From Excoecaria cochinchinensis (taxonomy: Eukaryota > Streptophyta > Magnoliopsida > Malpighiales > Euphorbiaceae), in the NCBI GenBank assembly GCA_947683425.1, contig CANTUQ010000031.1, positions 1,933,001 to 1,997,000 on the forward strand: 64,000 nt of DNA, in the 5' to 3' direction. The notes under the pieces are model-generated. The model searched no databases. It saw only the letters and a program-made list of their open reading frames with translations, and was not told where the DNA came from. Positions 27,463-38,570 of the stretch are shown here, in pieces. The stretch's first letter is position 1. Each line of letters opens with the position of its first letter. The translations under genes were made by a program, and so were the position numbers.

Positions 27463-28816
27463 TCATGCAAAAATCAGAGTACGATAGGCATATAGATATG
27501 CTCATAAAGTCGGTCATAACTCATACAATTCCCATTGCAAATCATATTACAGTCCATACACTTTAACATTAAACAATATTCTAAAGCATGTCAAGAATCA
27601 GGTATAAAAGCTTTAACATGCCAACCATTGTCAATACAAAACCTAATCATGCATCAGGCGACGATAACCAAATATAAATTGTGCACAGTTCAAATTACAT
27701 TTAACATATCACTTGGAATTCAAAGGTTAAAGCATAACAATGTATTCAGACATCATCCATATTATTCGCGTAAGTTTAGCATAGCATAACATCAATCATA
27801 CCTTATACAACTCATATTCTGAAGCATGCAATAATCCAATAAATAACATTCTATCACCACTCAATATATTGAAGTATGACAGGAACACATGGGGAAATCA
27901 TACTATGCCAATGATTAAAAACACATTATCTAAATCATGAAAATAATACAATATACCTTTAAGCATGGCATGATATCTTTGGAGAAGAAACAGACTAGAG
28001 ATATGGCAACATAATTTACATTAAACTAGAACATGTTTGAGACTAACAATCAGAACGTTAGCCTCCACAAATCCTTTGCATTCGAAATAAGACATGTAAT
28101 AAAAATCACAATAATAAGCATATCTCACACCAAATCATACAGTTGGAATCCCACAGTCATTAACAGGATCATTATAATCCAAAACTTATTTCAAAATACC
28201 AGAATAACTTATTATAGATAACATAATATTAGTACCAAATAAATTGGAATACTCAATCATATCATACAGTAGAGCAAGATAATATAATACACAGCAGAGG
28301 AAAAATACCATTAAAAAGTGTTTGGAAAACATTTTATAAAAACTGGACGCTTGGGAGAGAAAAACAGAAGCAAAACAGAAGAACCGGAAGACCTCACATC
28401 ACGTGAGGGCTGCTCACGTCTTTGTAACGACCGGGCTCGCACAACAGACACTCAACTCCCCGGAACACATCCCGTCGGGAGGAGGATGAACAGACAGAGC
28501 CCGTCGTTACTCACAGAACTTCACACCCCCCCCCCTTGTGCGTTTTTGCCTTCCGTGGGATTCGAACCAAGGACCTGGGGATAAGTCCTTTAATTCTTAG
28601 AATCCCACTACCATTAGGCTATAGCCTAATGGTAGTGGGATTCTAAGAATTAAAGGACTTATCCCCAGGTCCTTGGTTCGAATCCCACGGAAGGCAAAAA
28701 TGCACAAGGGGGGTGTGAAGTTCTGTGAGTAACGACGGGCTCTGTCTGTTCATCCTCCTCCTGACGGGATGTGTTCCGGGGAGTTGAGTGTCTGTTGTGC
28801 GGGCCCGGTCGTTACA
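25769..28816 (-). mobile_element. Solo LTR B2 with an inverted-repeat tip, TSD ATCTA
   Basis: The left end TGTAACACCCCC (25769) and the next roughly 2.5 kb match solo LTR B1 closely. It is flanked by ATCTA at 25764-25768 and 28817-28821, so the right end is GGTCGTTACA at 28816. That end is unlike the GGGTGTGACA end of B1: the last 395 bp are the foldback described separately. The twin hairpin (about 26241-26280), the hairpins (27127-27310) and a TA microsatellite occupy the same places as in B1. The short CACATCACGTGAGG stretch near 28395 is all that remains of the palindrome array. Confidence 0.85.
27407..27459. repeat. (TA)n microsatellite in LTR B2
   Basis: About 25 TA repeats lie where B1 (near 9886) has only about six. 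It is the same site in two copies of one LTR family, so this is a repeat expansion after or during copying. Confidence 0.9.
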
Positions 28817-28817
28817 A
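28422..28817. repeat. Near-perfect 395-bp foldback with Pol III-like A and B boxes
   Basis: Two arms of almost 200 bp are reverse complements and meet at ATTAGGCTATAGCCTAAT (28613-28630). The main difference is the length of a C/G run. The right arm carries TAGCCTAATGG (A-box-like, 28622-28632) and GGTTCGAATCC (B box, 28675-28685); the left arm mirrors them, pointing the other way. The tRNA-like heads therefore face away from the centre, as in an inverted SINE dimer. The outer ends read TTGTAACGACC and GGTCGTTACAA. The right outer end coincides with the terminus of solo LTR B2. Confidence 0.9.
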
Positions 28818-29528
28818 TCTAGACTTTCAAAATCAAACCCAATTTTACCCAAATCAACCCAAACTTCATCTTACCCCAAAATGAACCTCCCAATCATCAT
28901 AAATAACATAAAACACAACTTTTACAACAATTAACACATTCAAATCATGAATTAACATAATCAAAATTCTAACAATAGCAAACCCAAAAAATTGCAGCAA
29001 AAACTCATCAAACTCAAACTTTTTCTTCAATAATGCCTCCATCAAGCATCACAACTTAAATCAAACAAAACCCGTAACATTTATACTAATATGCACCTCA
29101 TTGATCATCAAATTTCCAAAAAAATTAACCCAAGACACAAACCATAAAAATGAATCAAAACACATAAATTCCCAAACTTGTAAATTGTAAGCTCCTAGTT
29201 GCAATCTCCACTCCCACTTGCCTTCTCTTTCCCCTTGGGATCACGAGTAGGTACTTCCAAAACCAGGAAACCCAAGAAATCACACAAACAAAAAAACCCT
29301 AGATTAAGAACACATCTAACAAATCAAGAGAAAGATGAAGAAGAAGAGAAAACCCAGCAAAAACTTACCAAATAAAGCTGGAGAGATGATTAATTTTCAC
29401 TAATAATTCACTTGGATCAAAACTAGGGCACACTTGAAGAGAAAAGAGGAAGAGGAGATAAAGAGAGGAGGAAAAGAATGGGAAAGAGGCAGCAAAAAAA
29501 AAATGGTTGCTGCCTCTTCTCTCTCCTT

Positions 29529-29538
29529 CTATTTATAC
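29529..29538 (-). promoter_or_regulatory. TATA box of LTR C
   Basis: The minus strand reads GGTATAAATAG, followed about 25 bases on by a GAGAGAAGAGG leader. It lies about 215 bp into the LTR in the sense direction, a normal U3 position. The start site is inferred near 29500. Confidence 0.65.
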
Positions 29539-30184
29539 CTACTTCATAAAACCCTAGCTACATGTCACCCTATCTTTGGTCGATCTTGATCACTCACAGC
29601 CTGCACCCATGCATGAGACTACACACAAGACTAACTCCACTAACACATACACTACTTCCCTCTATGCATGCATACTCTATCAAAACCCACACACACACAT
29701 GCACACATACCCATGGCTCAAACTACTACAGGAAAATCGGGGTGTGACAACTCTCCCCTACTAATAAGAATTTCGTACTCGAAATTCACTTACATCGAAA
29801 AAATTCTGAAACTATACTCCAATTCGTTGTCATTCTCATACACTTCACTTTTCATATACTTATTTACTTTTACTTATTCTCATCACTTTACTCTTAGACC
29901 ACTTCTTTTTAAATCGAAAAGACTACACAAATCATAACTTTCTCTTATCCATAACTAAACTCAAACTCATAAAACTGACTTAACTTAAACATCATAATTC
30001 TTCTCTCATAATCTTACATCTAAATCAATCCTATTCATCAGAACAATCATTACTTTAACCATCAATCAGAAACCAAAGCACATACACTTTACACATAAAT
30101 CATTTAACTTACAATATCTTGTTGCACAATTCCTTAATATATCAAAACATCCGACACATATGCTACTTTCCTTGCAAATAATAC

Positions 30185-30580
30185 GGGTTAATTATTTCGG
30201 TGGTCACTGAACTTTAAGGGTTGTAACGATTTGGTCACTAAACTTCAATTTGTAACAATAAAATAATACATCTATTATTTTGTAACGAAAAAATCAAAAT
30301 GATCGGAAATCCGGTTTCGGCGGCAAACTGGAGCTGCTTGAAGACAGTGAAAATTAATTTTTTTTAACCATAAAGCCATGTCGGATCCATGTCAGATCCG
30401 ACGTGGCAAAAAATCTAACGTTCATTCTGCTAATAGGTCACGTGCCGGTTGCCATTTTCGATCATTTTGATTTTTTCGTTACAAAATAATAGATGTATTA
30501 TTTTATTGTTACAAATTGAAGTTCAGTGACCAAATCGTTACAACCCTTAAAGTTCAGTGACCACCGAAGTAATTAACCCC
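30185..30580. mobile_element. Mutator-like MITE, 396 bp, 9-bp TSD
   Basis: Long inverted repeats start GGGTTAATTA and end TAATTAACCCC. The first about 120 bp and the last about 120 bp are nearly exact reverse complements. AAATAATAC flanks both sides (30176-30184 and 30581-30589). A 9-bp duplication with long terminal repeats fits a MULE-derived MITE. It has no ORF. Confidence 0.88.
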
Positions 30581-31335
30581 AAATAATACTCATATCTTAC
30601 TACAAAATCTTTTCACACTCACTTATACAAGATTCCAAAATACCCTTTCTACTCAACCAAGACTATACACACAATACATTCTTCTTAACAATTACTATGC
30701 TCTTAAGTCACACACTTAATCTTAATATCAAATACTCAATGTACACCCTGTCAGCTTTTCTCCATCAAAACACATTCACGGATGCTTCTCATGGGTGATC
30801 AAAGGATGATGATGCAATGAGGATGTGATGGTTTGTGCATGCAAGATGATGCAGAAATGCAATTGATGCTATAATAATGCACTCTTCCCATCCCCATGGT
30901 TCAATATGCTTATCTTCAAACAAATTTTCAAGAGATAGCAGACAAGCATATAGAGCATCACCGTAATCTTACAAAATCTAGATACTCTTCCATCTCAAAA
31001 CACTAAAACATCTATTCCCATAAAATAATCCATATATCAATACACCTCAAGAACCTCCACGAAACCTTCTCTTAAACCACATAATATCAAAACAAAATCT
31101 TAATAGAACCTTGATAACTGATCTAACAAACATATTCTAGATCACACACACACATAAAAATTCAAGGCAGGTAAATGGTGACCTACCGAGCTAACACTTA
31201 ACTAAACACTATATCAAATCGAAAGGTTTCCCTTCCCAAAACATATCTAAAGGACAAGGTCATCCGCTTTGGCCAATGCTAAACTATACAGACACACTTC
31301 AAACCACCTAGTTAACTAGAATCGACTAAATCGGA

Positions 31336-31347
31336 GCTCTGATACCA
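31336..31347 (-). other. Primer-binding site of element C (initiator tRNA-Met)
   Basis: The minus strand reads TGGTATCAGAGC, three bases from the LTR start at 31351. It is identical to the sites of elements A and F. Confidence 0.9.
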
Positions 31348-31350
31348 AAT

Positions 31351-33802
31351 TGTAACACCCCCAACTCCCACACGTAGCATTTCGAAGGGTGAAGAGCTAC
31401 GGTGAGAAGAAGGTGCCACCAGACAAGGACACACATGGCAATGCAGAAATCAGAACAATAAAATTTCTAAAATTATAACCTCAAAACATGCACGTCCTAA
31501 ACCTATGTCATCCACACACCATTATTCGCACTATAAGATATTACAACTTATTACAAAGGCTAATTAATAAAACTTAATTACATCTAAATTAATAACCCTT
31601 CCTATAACTTCATAGACTCATTGGCCAAAGACTCGGCGAACCGCTGCGCTACTTTGATCTCCTAACCTGCACGGAAAAACAACCGTGCTAAGCAATAACA
31701 CTTAGTCAGGCTAAACAATAGTGAGTGGTTGCCGAGGAAAACACATGCAAACTAATATATATATGTACAGAAATGAAAAAGGAATGTCGGCTACGTTATT
31801 ACAACAAATATCATTATTTTGCTACTGAAACTTAAGTCATTTCACACATTTTAGCGTATTATAATTCATAACCAAAAATACTTATTTACTTTTTAGTCAA
31901 AACACATTATACATAAACTATCATATACTTTAAATCACTTAATGGCCCTATAGATAGTTACACTTCATAAATTCTCAAAATACGTTTTAAGGATCGAAAT
32001 ATAAAGTTTAGGAAATCCCGTTATTACTAATATTTCAAAATCATACAAATTATCCTATCAATACTTAAATCAAAACCATTCATTTAATCAAATCATTACT
32101 TGTTCAAAACTAAGCAAAACATTTCAATACTCAGATTTGGTTCGGGATTGAAAGCTTCCTACGTATCCCTATAGTGGGGAATCAGAACCATGTAGTTCTA
32201 CAGAAAACCTTTATACTTAAATAATACAAAATTAATTCTAAATCCTTTCTTAAATTCGGTTATCTCTTTCATTCTTACCACTTTATTTCCCTTTAACCAT
32301 AAATCAATATGCAATCATCATGTCTATCGAAAACCAATAAACATTACACACAGATTCCTTACCGATATACTTACATTAGGGTTCAAAACAGAACGGAGGT
32401 TTGCAACTAACAGAACTCTATAGGCATGTCTATCTATCCACGACTTGACTAATGCAGGCTAAATTCCCATATCTTTATTAATTTCTTTCACATTTTACAC
32501 ATATATACCCATTTCATCAATTACTAGCATCATCCTTTTATGAATCACATAGACGCATGCATTAATGTAATTGCATTAATCATTAAGCTAACTTTAAATT
32601 ATCTTTCATAAGAAAAAGCATTAAACAATTAGGAACTATTGCAATATCATTCATTAAAACGATAACATAATTTATTCATGTGGTTTTATAACATTATCCA
32701 TGCATAACACAAATCGCATTCAGAACATAACATGTAATTTATCATGAAGAAACCATGATATAATACCTATGTAAGCATATTTTTATTTCATACAGTAGTA
32801 AAAACCCATTGAGAAAAGATATAGAATTCATTTTAGAATAAAAGGGCAAAATCGAAAAAATAGGGCATGCAGGGGGTCACTATCACGATCGCAATAAGAG
32901 TCGCACTCGCGATAGTGGCCAGAAGGCCAATCACGAGAAGAGTGTGAAGGACATGAGTCGTGCAAGTCGACCTGACTCGTATCGATGCCCACTGCCCTGT
33001 CACGAGTCGTGCTCTAGTGCACGACTCATGACATGGCTCGCAGCAAGCACGAATCGTGCCTTTTCTCCTTCACGAGTCACGAGCATCCTTCATGACTCGT
33101 GAAGGTGCTCTACTCCATGCTAACTCGTGACTATCTTCATGACTCATGCATGCCGAAGGCTTCACGAGTCGTGCTGCCTTTCACGAGTCTGACCATCTTG
33201 CCCAATAAGAGCGAGAATGGGGATTTCACGATTCTATCGCGCTCGCAAAGATGTCACTCTCGCAAAGATGTCATGAATTCCATTTCCCAATCAAAACACA
33301 GGAAAATCCAGACTTTCAAAATCAAACCCAATTTTACCCAAATCAACCCAAACTTCATTTTACCTCAAAATGAACCTCCCAATCATCATAAATAACATAA
33401 AACACAACTTTTACAACAATTAACACATTCAAATCATGAATTAACATAATCAAAATTCTAACAATAGCAAACCCAGAAAATTGCAGCAAAAACTCATCAA
33501 ATTCAAACTTTTGCTTCAATAATGCCTCCATCAAGCATCACAACTTGAATCAAATAAAACCCATAACATTTATACTAATATGCAACTCATTGATAATCAA
33601 ATTTGTAAAAAAAAATAACCCAAGATACAAACCATAAAAATGCATCAAAACACATAAATTCCCAAGCCTGTAAATCCTAAGCTCCTAGTTGTAAGCTCCA
33701 TTCCCACTTGCCTTCTCTTTCCCCTTGGGATCACAAGTAGGTACTTCTAAAACCAGAAAATCCAAGAAATCACACAAACACGAAAACCCTAGATTAAGAA
33801 CG
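31351..33802 (-). repeat. 5' LTR of element C, truncated
   Basis: It starts TGTAACACCCCCAACTCC and matches the other C LTR piece by piece: 31660-31720 twin hairpin, 32870-33260 palindrome array (CACGAGTCGTGC, GTCGCACTCGCGAT words), and 33305-33802 leader. About 650 bp equivalent to 24270-24915 are deleted near 32380. It stops at AGATTAAGAAC (33802), where an unrelated plus-strand pol fragment begins, so its sense start, TATA box and polypurine side are gone. Confidence 0.8.
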
Positions 33803-34072
33803 AAGTCAGTGTCGGCTTTATTTTTGCAGCGGTTTAAGTGGAGGTTTGATTTGGATGGTGGTTTGATTTCCCAATTGAGAGTGAAGCCGACCTTAAGACA
33901 GTCAATTATGGACGCTCAGAAGGATGATGTGAGATTACAGTGAGTTTTGTAGGAGATTCGATCTGGTAACAAGTCTGAGTTTGCCGACCAAAATGGGGTG
34001 CTTATGTATACGGATCGGTTGTGTGTGCCCAAGAGTGATGAGTTAAGGAAGAAGCTTTTGAGTGAGGCACAC
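33803..34072 (+). pseudogene. Tekay pol fragment, RNase H-INT junction (plus strand), first part
   Basis: It encodes text such as SVSALFLQRFKWRF and SELRKKLLSEAH, matching the stretch after RNase H and before the integrase zinc finger of element F (residues about 180-290 of its second ORF). Stops occur at LQ*VL*. It is cut at 34072 by a TAT solo LTR and resumes at 39396-39481 with an integrase HHCC-region sequence (YQDMKQFYWWSGMKR). It is only a scrap of a once complete element, opposite in orientation to F. Confidence 0.85.
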
Positions 34073-35894
34073 TGTGACGCGCGTTGAATCCCAGGGCGGC
34101 CCGAATCGCCCGCTTTAAGTTGATCGGGAGGAGGTTCATGAAAACTTGTAAGGTATTACAAGTGCGTCCATTTTGGGCAACAAGGAGGTTTCTTAGAGTC
34201 GCCACCCAATAGAACATTGGGAAAGGTTGTCTAAACTCAGTGAGCCTAATACAGCGCTACTATGTCCATTATAGGCAAGCCGGAGGTGTCTTGGAGGCTT
34301 CCACCCTAATGATAGGATGATCCTCTAGCCTCACGCTTAGGCAAACCAGAGGTATTTTGGAGGTATCCACCCTAATAAAACATTAGGACGGCCCTCTCGC
34401 CCCGTGGTGCCTAGGACTGTGCAAGTTTAAGCCATTTTACGGGACACAAGAGGTGTCTTGGAGGCTTCTACCCCAACAGAATGTTGAGATGGCCCTCTCG
34501 CCTCGTTGAGCCCAAAGACTAGAGAAGGTTCGGGACTTCCCATTTATTCATACCTTAGTTAAGTTTATAGTTGAGTTTTATATTCAGCATTTCATTCTAT
34601 TCCTCATTCAATTTAATGTAATTAATTAAAGCGCATGTCAATCACATAATGGAAGCGATGCATAAAACAAGATTAAAATAAAGTACATAAAAATAAATAC
34701 AACAAAACTAGGGGCGGAATACAACCCCCATTGTATACAAATCGTACATAAATCGGGATATTGATTAAGAATGAGGACATTGGTCCTCGCATGCATACTT
34801 TAAAAAAGTGTTAAAGGTGATGGTTTATTTTGGTATAAAAAACTAGGACATTTGTAACACCCCAAAACCACCCCAGTAGTTTGAGCCTGTCCGTGTCTGT
34901 ATGTGTTACATATATGTGTTTAATTGGATTATTTATTTAATTTATGTATATTAATTTGAGAAGAGGAGTTAGACTATAGTATAAGTGGGTGTATGGAAAT
35001 AAAATGTGATTAAGAGATGAATTAGTGTGTATAGTAAAGTATGGGAGTAGGGTGTGATATGGGACATGTGTCTTGTGGGGAGAGTGACATGTGGCATAGT
35101 GGATGGGTTAGCATTTAATGAGTTTGGTGAGAGAGAGAGAAGGCAGCTCTTCTTCCCTTTGATTCCCGTTCTTCTTTCTTCCTCACGCCGTTCTTCTTTT
35201 CTTCTTCTTTCTTCTTGTTCTTTCCTTCTTTTTGGCCCGATCTTGCTCCCTCTCCTTTCCCTTGAGAAGATTTAGTTGTTTGGCTTTTGATTTTGAAGCT
35301 CAAAGGTGAGTTGGGGTTATGGGTGTTTTAGATTCTTCTTCTTCCCCTTCTCTAGGTTTTTGTTTATATGTATTTGTTTATGGGTTGTTTTAGAATTGAT
35401 CTTGGTTATGGTGGATTTGTGGTTCAGAGGAGGCTCCTAGGCCGGATAAAGGAAAAGAAATCGCTAGCGGGAGCGGAGCTCGCGATTAGGAGCTAAGGAG
35501 AGAAGGTTTGGGATTGTCCATCTTTTGTGCATCTTTGTGATTTGAGTTTAATAATTGTGTTTTGTTTTGATTGGGGTTATAAGTTGTGCTACTGTAGTTT
35601 AAATTACATTAAGCATGTTATGGAACACTAGAGAATGAATATTGTTGAGGGATTTATGGGAAATTATGTGAATAGTTGCAATTGTTGTTAAATGTGCTGT
35701 TTTGGAAATTCTTAGAATTGGACTTGTAATTGACTTGATTTAATTGAGATAAATGGTGATAAAGCTGGGTTCTTATTTATGTTATGAGTTGTGGATGCTT
35801 GGATTGCTGAATTTTGAGGTTTGGAATCAACTTTGGAAGTTTGGATGTGAATTTTGTGTGAATTCTGCAGATTTTGGGCGTAAGAGCTGAAAAA

Positions 35895-36220
35895 CCCGTG
35901 TCTGTCGCGATCGCGACACTGTCGCGATCGCGACAGAATGCGGAGGTTTCAACCCTCGCGTCGGCGCGAGAGATGTCGCGCCAAGGAACTCAAGGGAGCT
36001 CTCTGTCGCGAGCGCGACAGAGTGCTCGAGCTCCGAACTTGTGCAAGGCTCCCTTCTGTCGCGAGCGCGACCATCCTCGCGAGCACGACAGAAGAGCAGC
36101 ACCTTCGCCCTCTCGCGAGCACGAGATCCCTCGCGATCGCGAGACGAGGCGGGGAGGTGTAGCTCGGCCTTTGTCGCGAGCGCGACAGACGTGACTTCTA
36201 AACTTGGTTTCCTGAGCGCG
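35895..36220. repeat. CpG-rich palindrome array in LTR E
   Basis: Repeated words TGTCGCGATCGCGACA, CTGTCGCGAGCGCGACAG and CCTCGCGATCGCGAG are separated by 15-50 bp. All are self-complementary or nearly so. The GC and CpG content is far above the surrounding AT-rich LTR. Confidence 0.88.
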
Positions 36221-36463
36221 ACAGACGTGACTTCTAAACTTGGTTTCCTTTCCTTTTTGCTTAATGACTTGATTTCTTTTGCATGCCGTTTTCATTAAGC
36301 TTTGACTATCTATTTGTATGAATATATATATATGTATGTAAACGTGATAAGACTTTGCATAACCTGCTAATATCGGATAAGTGGATAGTTAGGCATGCCT
36401 AATAGAGTTATGTGCCGCTGCAGCTATGTGTACGACTTTGGACCCTGATCAAGTCCCCCGATT

Positions 36464-36599
36464 GGATCCTCGCGATCCTTCTATCTGAATCTTTCTTAAG
36501 ATTCTATGTGAAAACATTTTTGGAATAAAGCAAATAGAATATTTTGATACCTCCGGGTATCTATGTATTTGAATTATGATACCGATACTCTCAAGTATC
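36464..36599 (+). promoter_or_regulatory. String of small hairpins in LTR E
   Basis: Perfect stems: GGATC/GATCC (36464-36478), GAATCTT/AAGATTC (36487-36504), GATACC/GGTATC (36546-36561), GATACT/AGTATC (36584-36599). The last two replace GTACC/GGTAC stems of LTRs B and F, so both sides of the stem changed together. Confidence 0.7.
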
Positions 36600-36786
36600 T
36601 ATGTGTACTCGTTATCCACTCATTATGATTAAGCAGGTGTCATTGTATTTTGTACAAGAATCTTTGGATGAGAATGCAAATATCTGAATTAACTATGTAT
36701 AATTATATGCCAATAATTATATTGTTATCATATGTTTTCTGTTATCGTCACTGTGAGTGGCGGTGATGCATTTTGTGTTTTCCCCA

Positions 36787-36826
36787 CTAAGTGATTTCGC
36801 TTAGCACGGGTGTTTATCCGTGCAGG
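36787..36826 (+). promoter_or_regulatory. Twin-hairpin block with CAG end in LTR E
   Basis: CTAAGTG...CGCTTAG (one G-U pair) runs into GCACGG, the loop GTGTTTAT, then CCGTGCAGGT. The pyrimidine-rich loop and CAG resemble a splice acceptor. The donor-like site of this LTR lies about 1.5 kb upstream. Confidence 0.55.
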
Positions 36827-37713
36827 TGTGGAAGGTTTTGATTACCGTGGGTTGGGCGTGTCGCATCGGGAAGGCCAACGCAACTAGAGATTTGAAGTTT
36901 TATAGTATAGACTTTCCTTCCTTTTGTAATAGATGTAATGTTTTGTTAGCCCTTTGGAGCAATGTATCTTGGGCTTTTGTATATTCGTTCTTCTTTTGTA
37001 ATATGATGTAAAATGTAAAGACCCACTTTTATATGTTAATAAAAGTATCCATTTTGTTCTGTATCCCTCTTCTTTCTCTTAAAATTTTTATTTATACCGA
37101 ATATGTGATTCTTATGTGATGTTTGCATGTTTGTACTAGTGGGGTGTGACACTCCTATCTATCTTGGGTCCTTCTCGCTCTAATCACGAGTAGAAGTATC
37201 CATAATATAGGTTGGGGTGTGACAACATTGGTTCTATTTTTATTTAGAAAAAATGCCAAATTAATTAATAGAAATATTTTTGTGATTTTCTTTTTAGCGT
37301 GCCTAAAATAAACAATTTTATTAAAGATTACATGGAAAAATAAATGAAAAAGCCAAATAAATGAAATATTACAAATAAAGCAATTAAATATCTAATCCAA
37401 ACGAGCCTTCTGGATCTCCTCGCGTGCTCGCAAAAATGCCCAAGTAAAGAAAATAAGTTTTGACAAAAAAAAACAAGATACAAATGAAATAATGTTAGTA
37501 ATTAAATCAATAAAATCAATTAAACATATAAAATAATGAATAACAAAATAAGATAAAATAAGATGACATGAAGGATGATAAATGAATTAACATGTTAACA
37601 AATCAAAATAAAATAAATAAATAAAAATATGCATTAAATGATAAAAGAATTAAATGATTTGATTAAAATAAATAAAACATGTTAATGAATTAATACATAA
37701 AAATATGAATGTG

Positions 37714-37803
<90 letters not shown>
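37714..37803. repeat. (AAT)n microsatellite in TAT solo LTR
   Basis: About 30 repeats, at the position homologous to the runs at 12664-12734 and 43928-44089. The poly-tyrosine/isoleucine ORFs over it are not genes. Confidence 0.95.
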
Positions 37804-37804
<1 letters not shown>

Positions 37805-38570
37805 AAATAAACAAATAAATGGATAATCAATAAAAATATAACAATGGCAATAAAAAAAGAATGATAAAAAATAATGAATAAAAGAATGATGAAAATAATT
37901 AAATAAGTGACATGATTAATTAATATTATTACAATTAACATAAAACATTTACATGGCAAAAAAGATCAATCAAAATGAATTAATTAATTACATGTTAAAA
38001 ATAATGAGAAATCAAAGCAAAAATAAATTATTTACATGTTAGCAATAATAAGAAATCAATATTTACATGTTAGAAATGATAAGAAATCAATATTTATATG
38101 AACAAAAATAATATATTATCATATTAAATGAGACAAATATAAAAGCAATAGAATAAATGAATAAATAAAAATAATAAAATATACATGTTGATCAATTAAA
38201 TATAAACAAAATAATAAAAATAGAAATAAAAAGATTAGGCTCGGAATATTTACCCTTAGAGTTCCGGATTCGATGAAAGTAAAAATGATGATTGATTTCC
38301 TTGATTTAATCCGCAAAATTAAAGTTGAAAATGAAAAAGTCGGAGTTTTATTTCAAGAAAGAAAACTGCTTAACAATGAAGAATGAAAGAAAATAACAAC
38401 TCAAGAACAAAGAATTATTTTCTTTGTCTCAAGAAAGATTATTTTATTAAAAAATGATTTGAGAAATTTATTTGAAGAAGAAATTTCATAAAAAAGTAGA
38501 GATAATTCTGTTGAAAAAGAAAGAATGAAAACTAAGAAATCCGACCCCCTTCCCTCGACCCTCAACATCC

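Larger units (their letters stand above)
17514..29749 (-). repeat. 3' LTR of element C, interrupted by CACTA and solo LTR B2
   Basis: The net LTR is 17514-17690, 23417-25768 and 28817-29749. The first bases up to ACGTAGCATTTCGAAGGG are missing compared with the other LTR of this element at 31351, so the left end is truncated. It ends GGGTGTGACA at 29749, directly before a polypurine tract. In sense (minus) order: TATA box near 29533, GA/CT-rich leader, donor-like TTGGTAAGTT near 29368, a telo-box-like AAACCCTAG near 29292 (plus strand), palindrome array 25370-25740 (CACGAGTCGTG and CGCGATCGCG words), hairpins 24779-24920, and the twin-hairpin block 23538-23580. Confidence 0.8.
29750..31350 (-). 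mobile_element. Non-coding interior of LARD-like element C
   Basis: Only about 1.2 kb remains between the LTRs once the MITE at 30185-30580 is removed, and no gag or pol motif is present in any frame. The left edge carries the polypurine tract (minus strand AGTAGGGGAGAGT, 29750-29762) and TTCGAG-ACGAAATTC-like text (one base different), which is nearly the same as in element F (55034-55075). The right edge has the tRNA-iMet primer site. It therefore has every cis signal for Tekay-type retrotransposition but no proteins, which is the definition of a large retrotransposon derivative. Mobilisation by a Tekay polyprotein is inferred. Confidence 0.75.
34853..37224 (+). mobile_element. Solo LTR E (Tekay-type), 2.37 kb, TSD ACATT
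   Basis: It runs TGTAACACCCC (34853) to GGGTGTGACA (37224), flanked by ACATT at 34848-34852 and 37225-37229. Shared landmarks put the sense strand on plus, opposite to LTRs A, B, C and F. In order: GAGAGAGA/CTTCTT leader (35125-35240), donor-like AAAGGTGAGT (35303-35311), palindrome array with CGCGATCGCG and GTCGCGAGCGCGACAG words (35895-36220), hairpins (36464-36599), twin hairpin (36787-36826), and AATAAA at about 37038 just before the end. The ORFs at 35827-36298 are compositional shadows. Confidence 0.92.

Noticed and set aside
28622..28690. A functional tRNA gene
   Set aside because: A and B boxes are present, but no convincing acceptor or anticodon stem; it is mirrored in an inverted repeat, so SINE-like.
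35827..36298. Arg/Ala-rich frames in LTR E
   Set aside because: They read through the CGCGATCGCG palindrome array in all frames; there is no domain.
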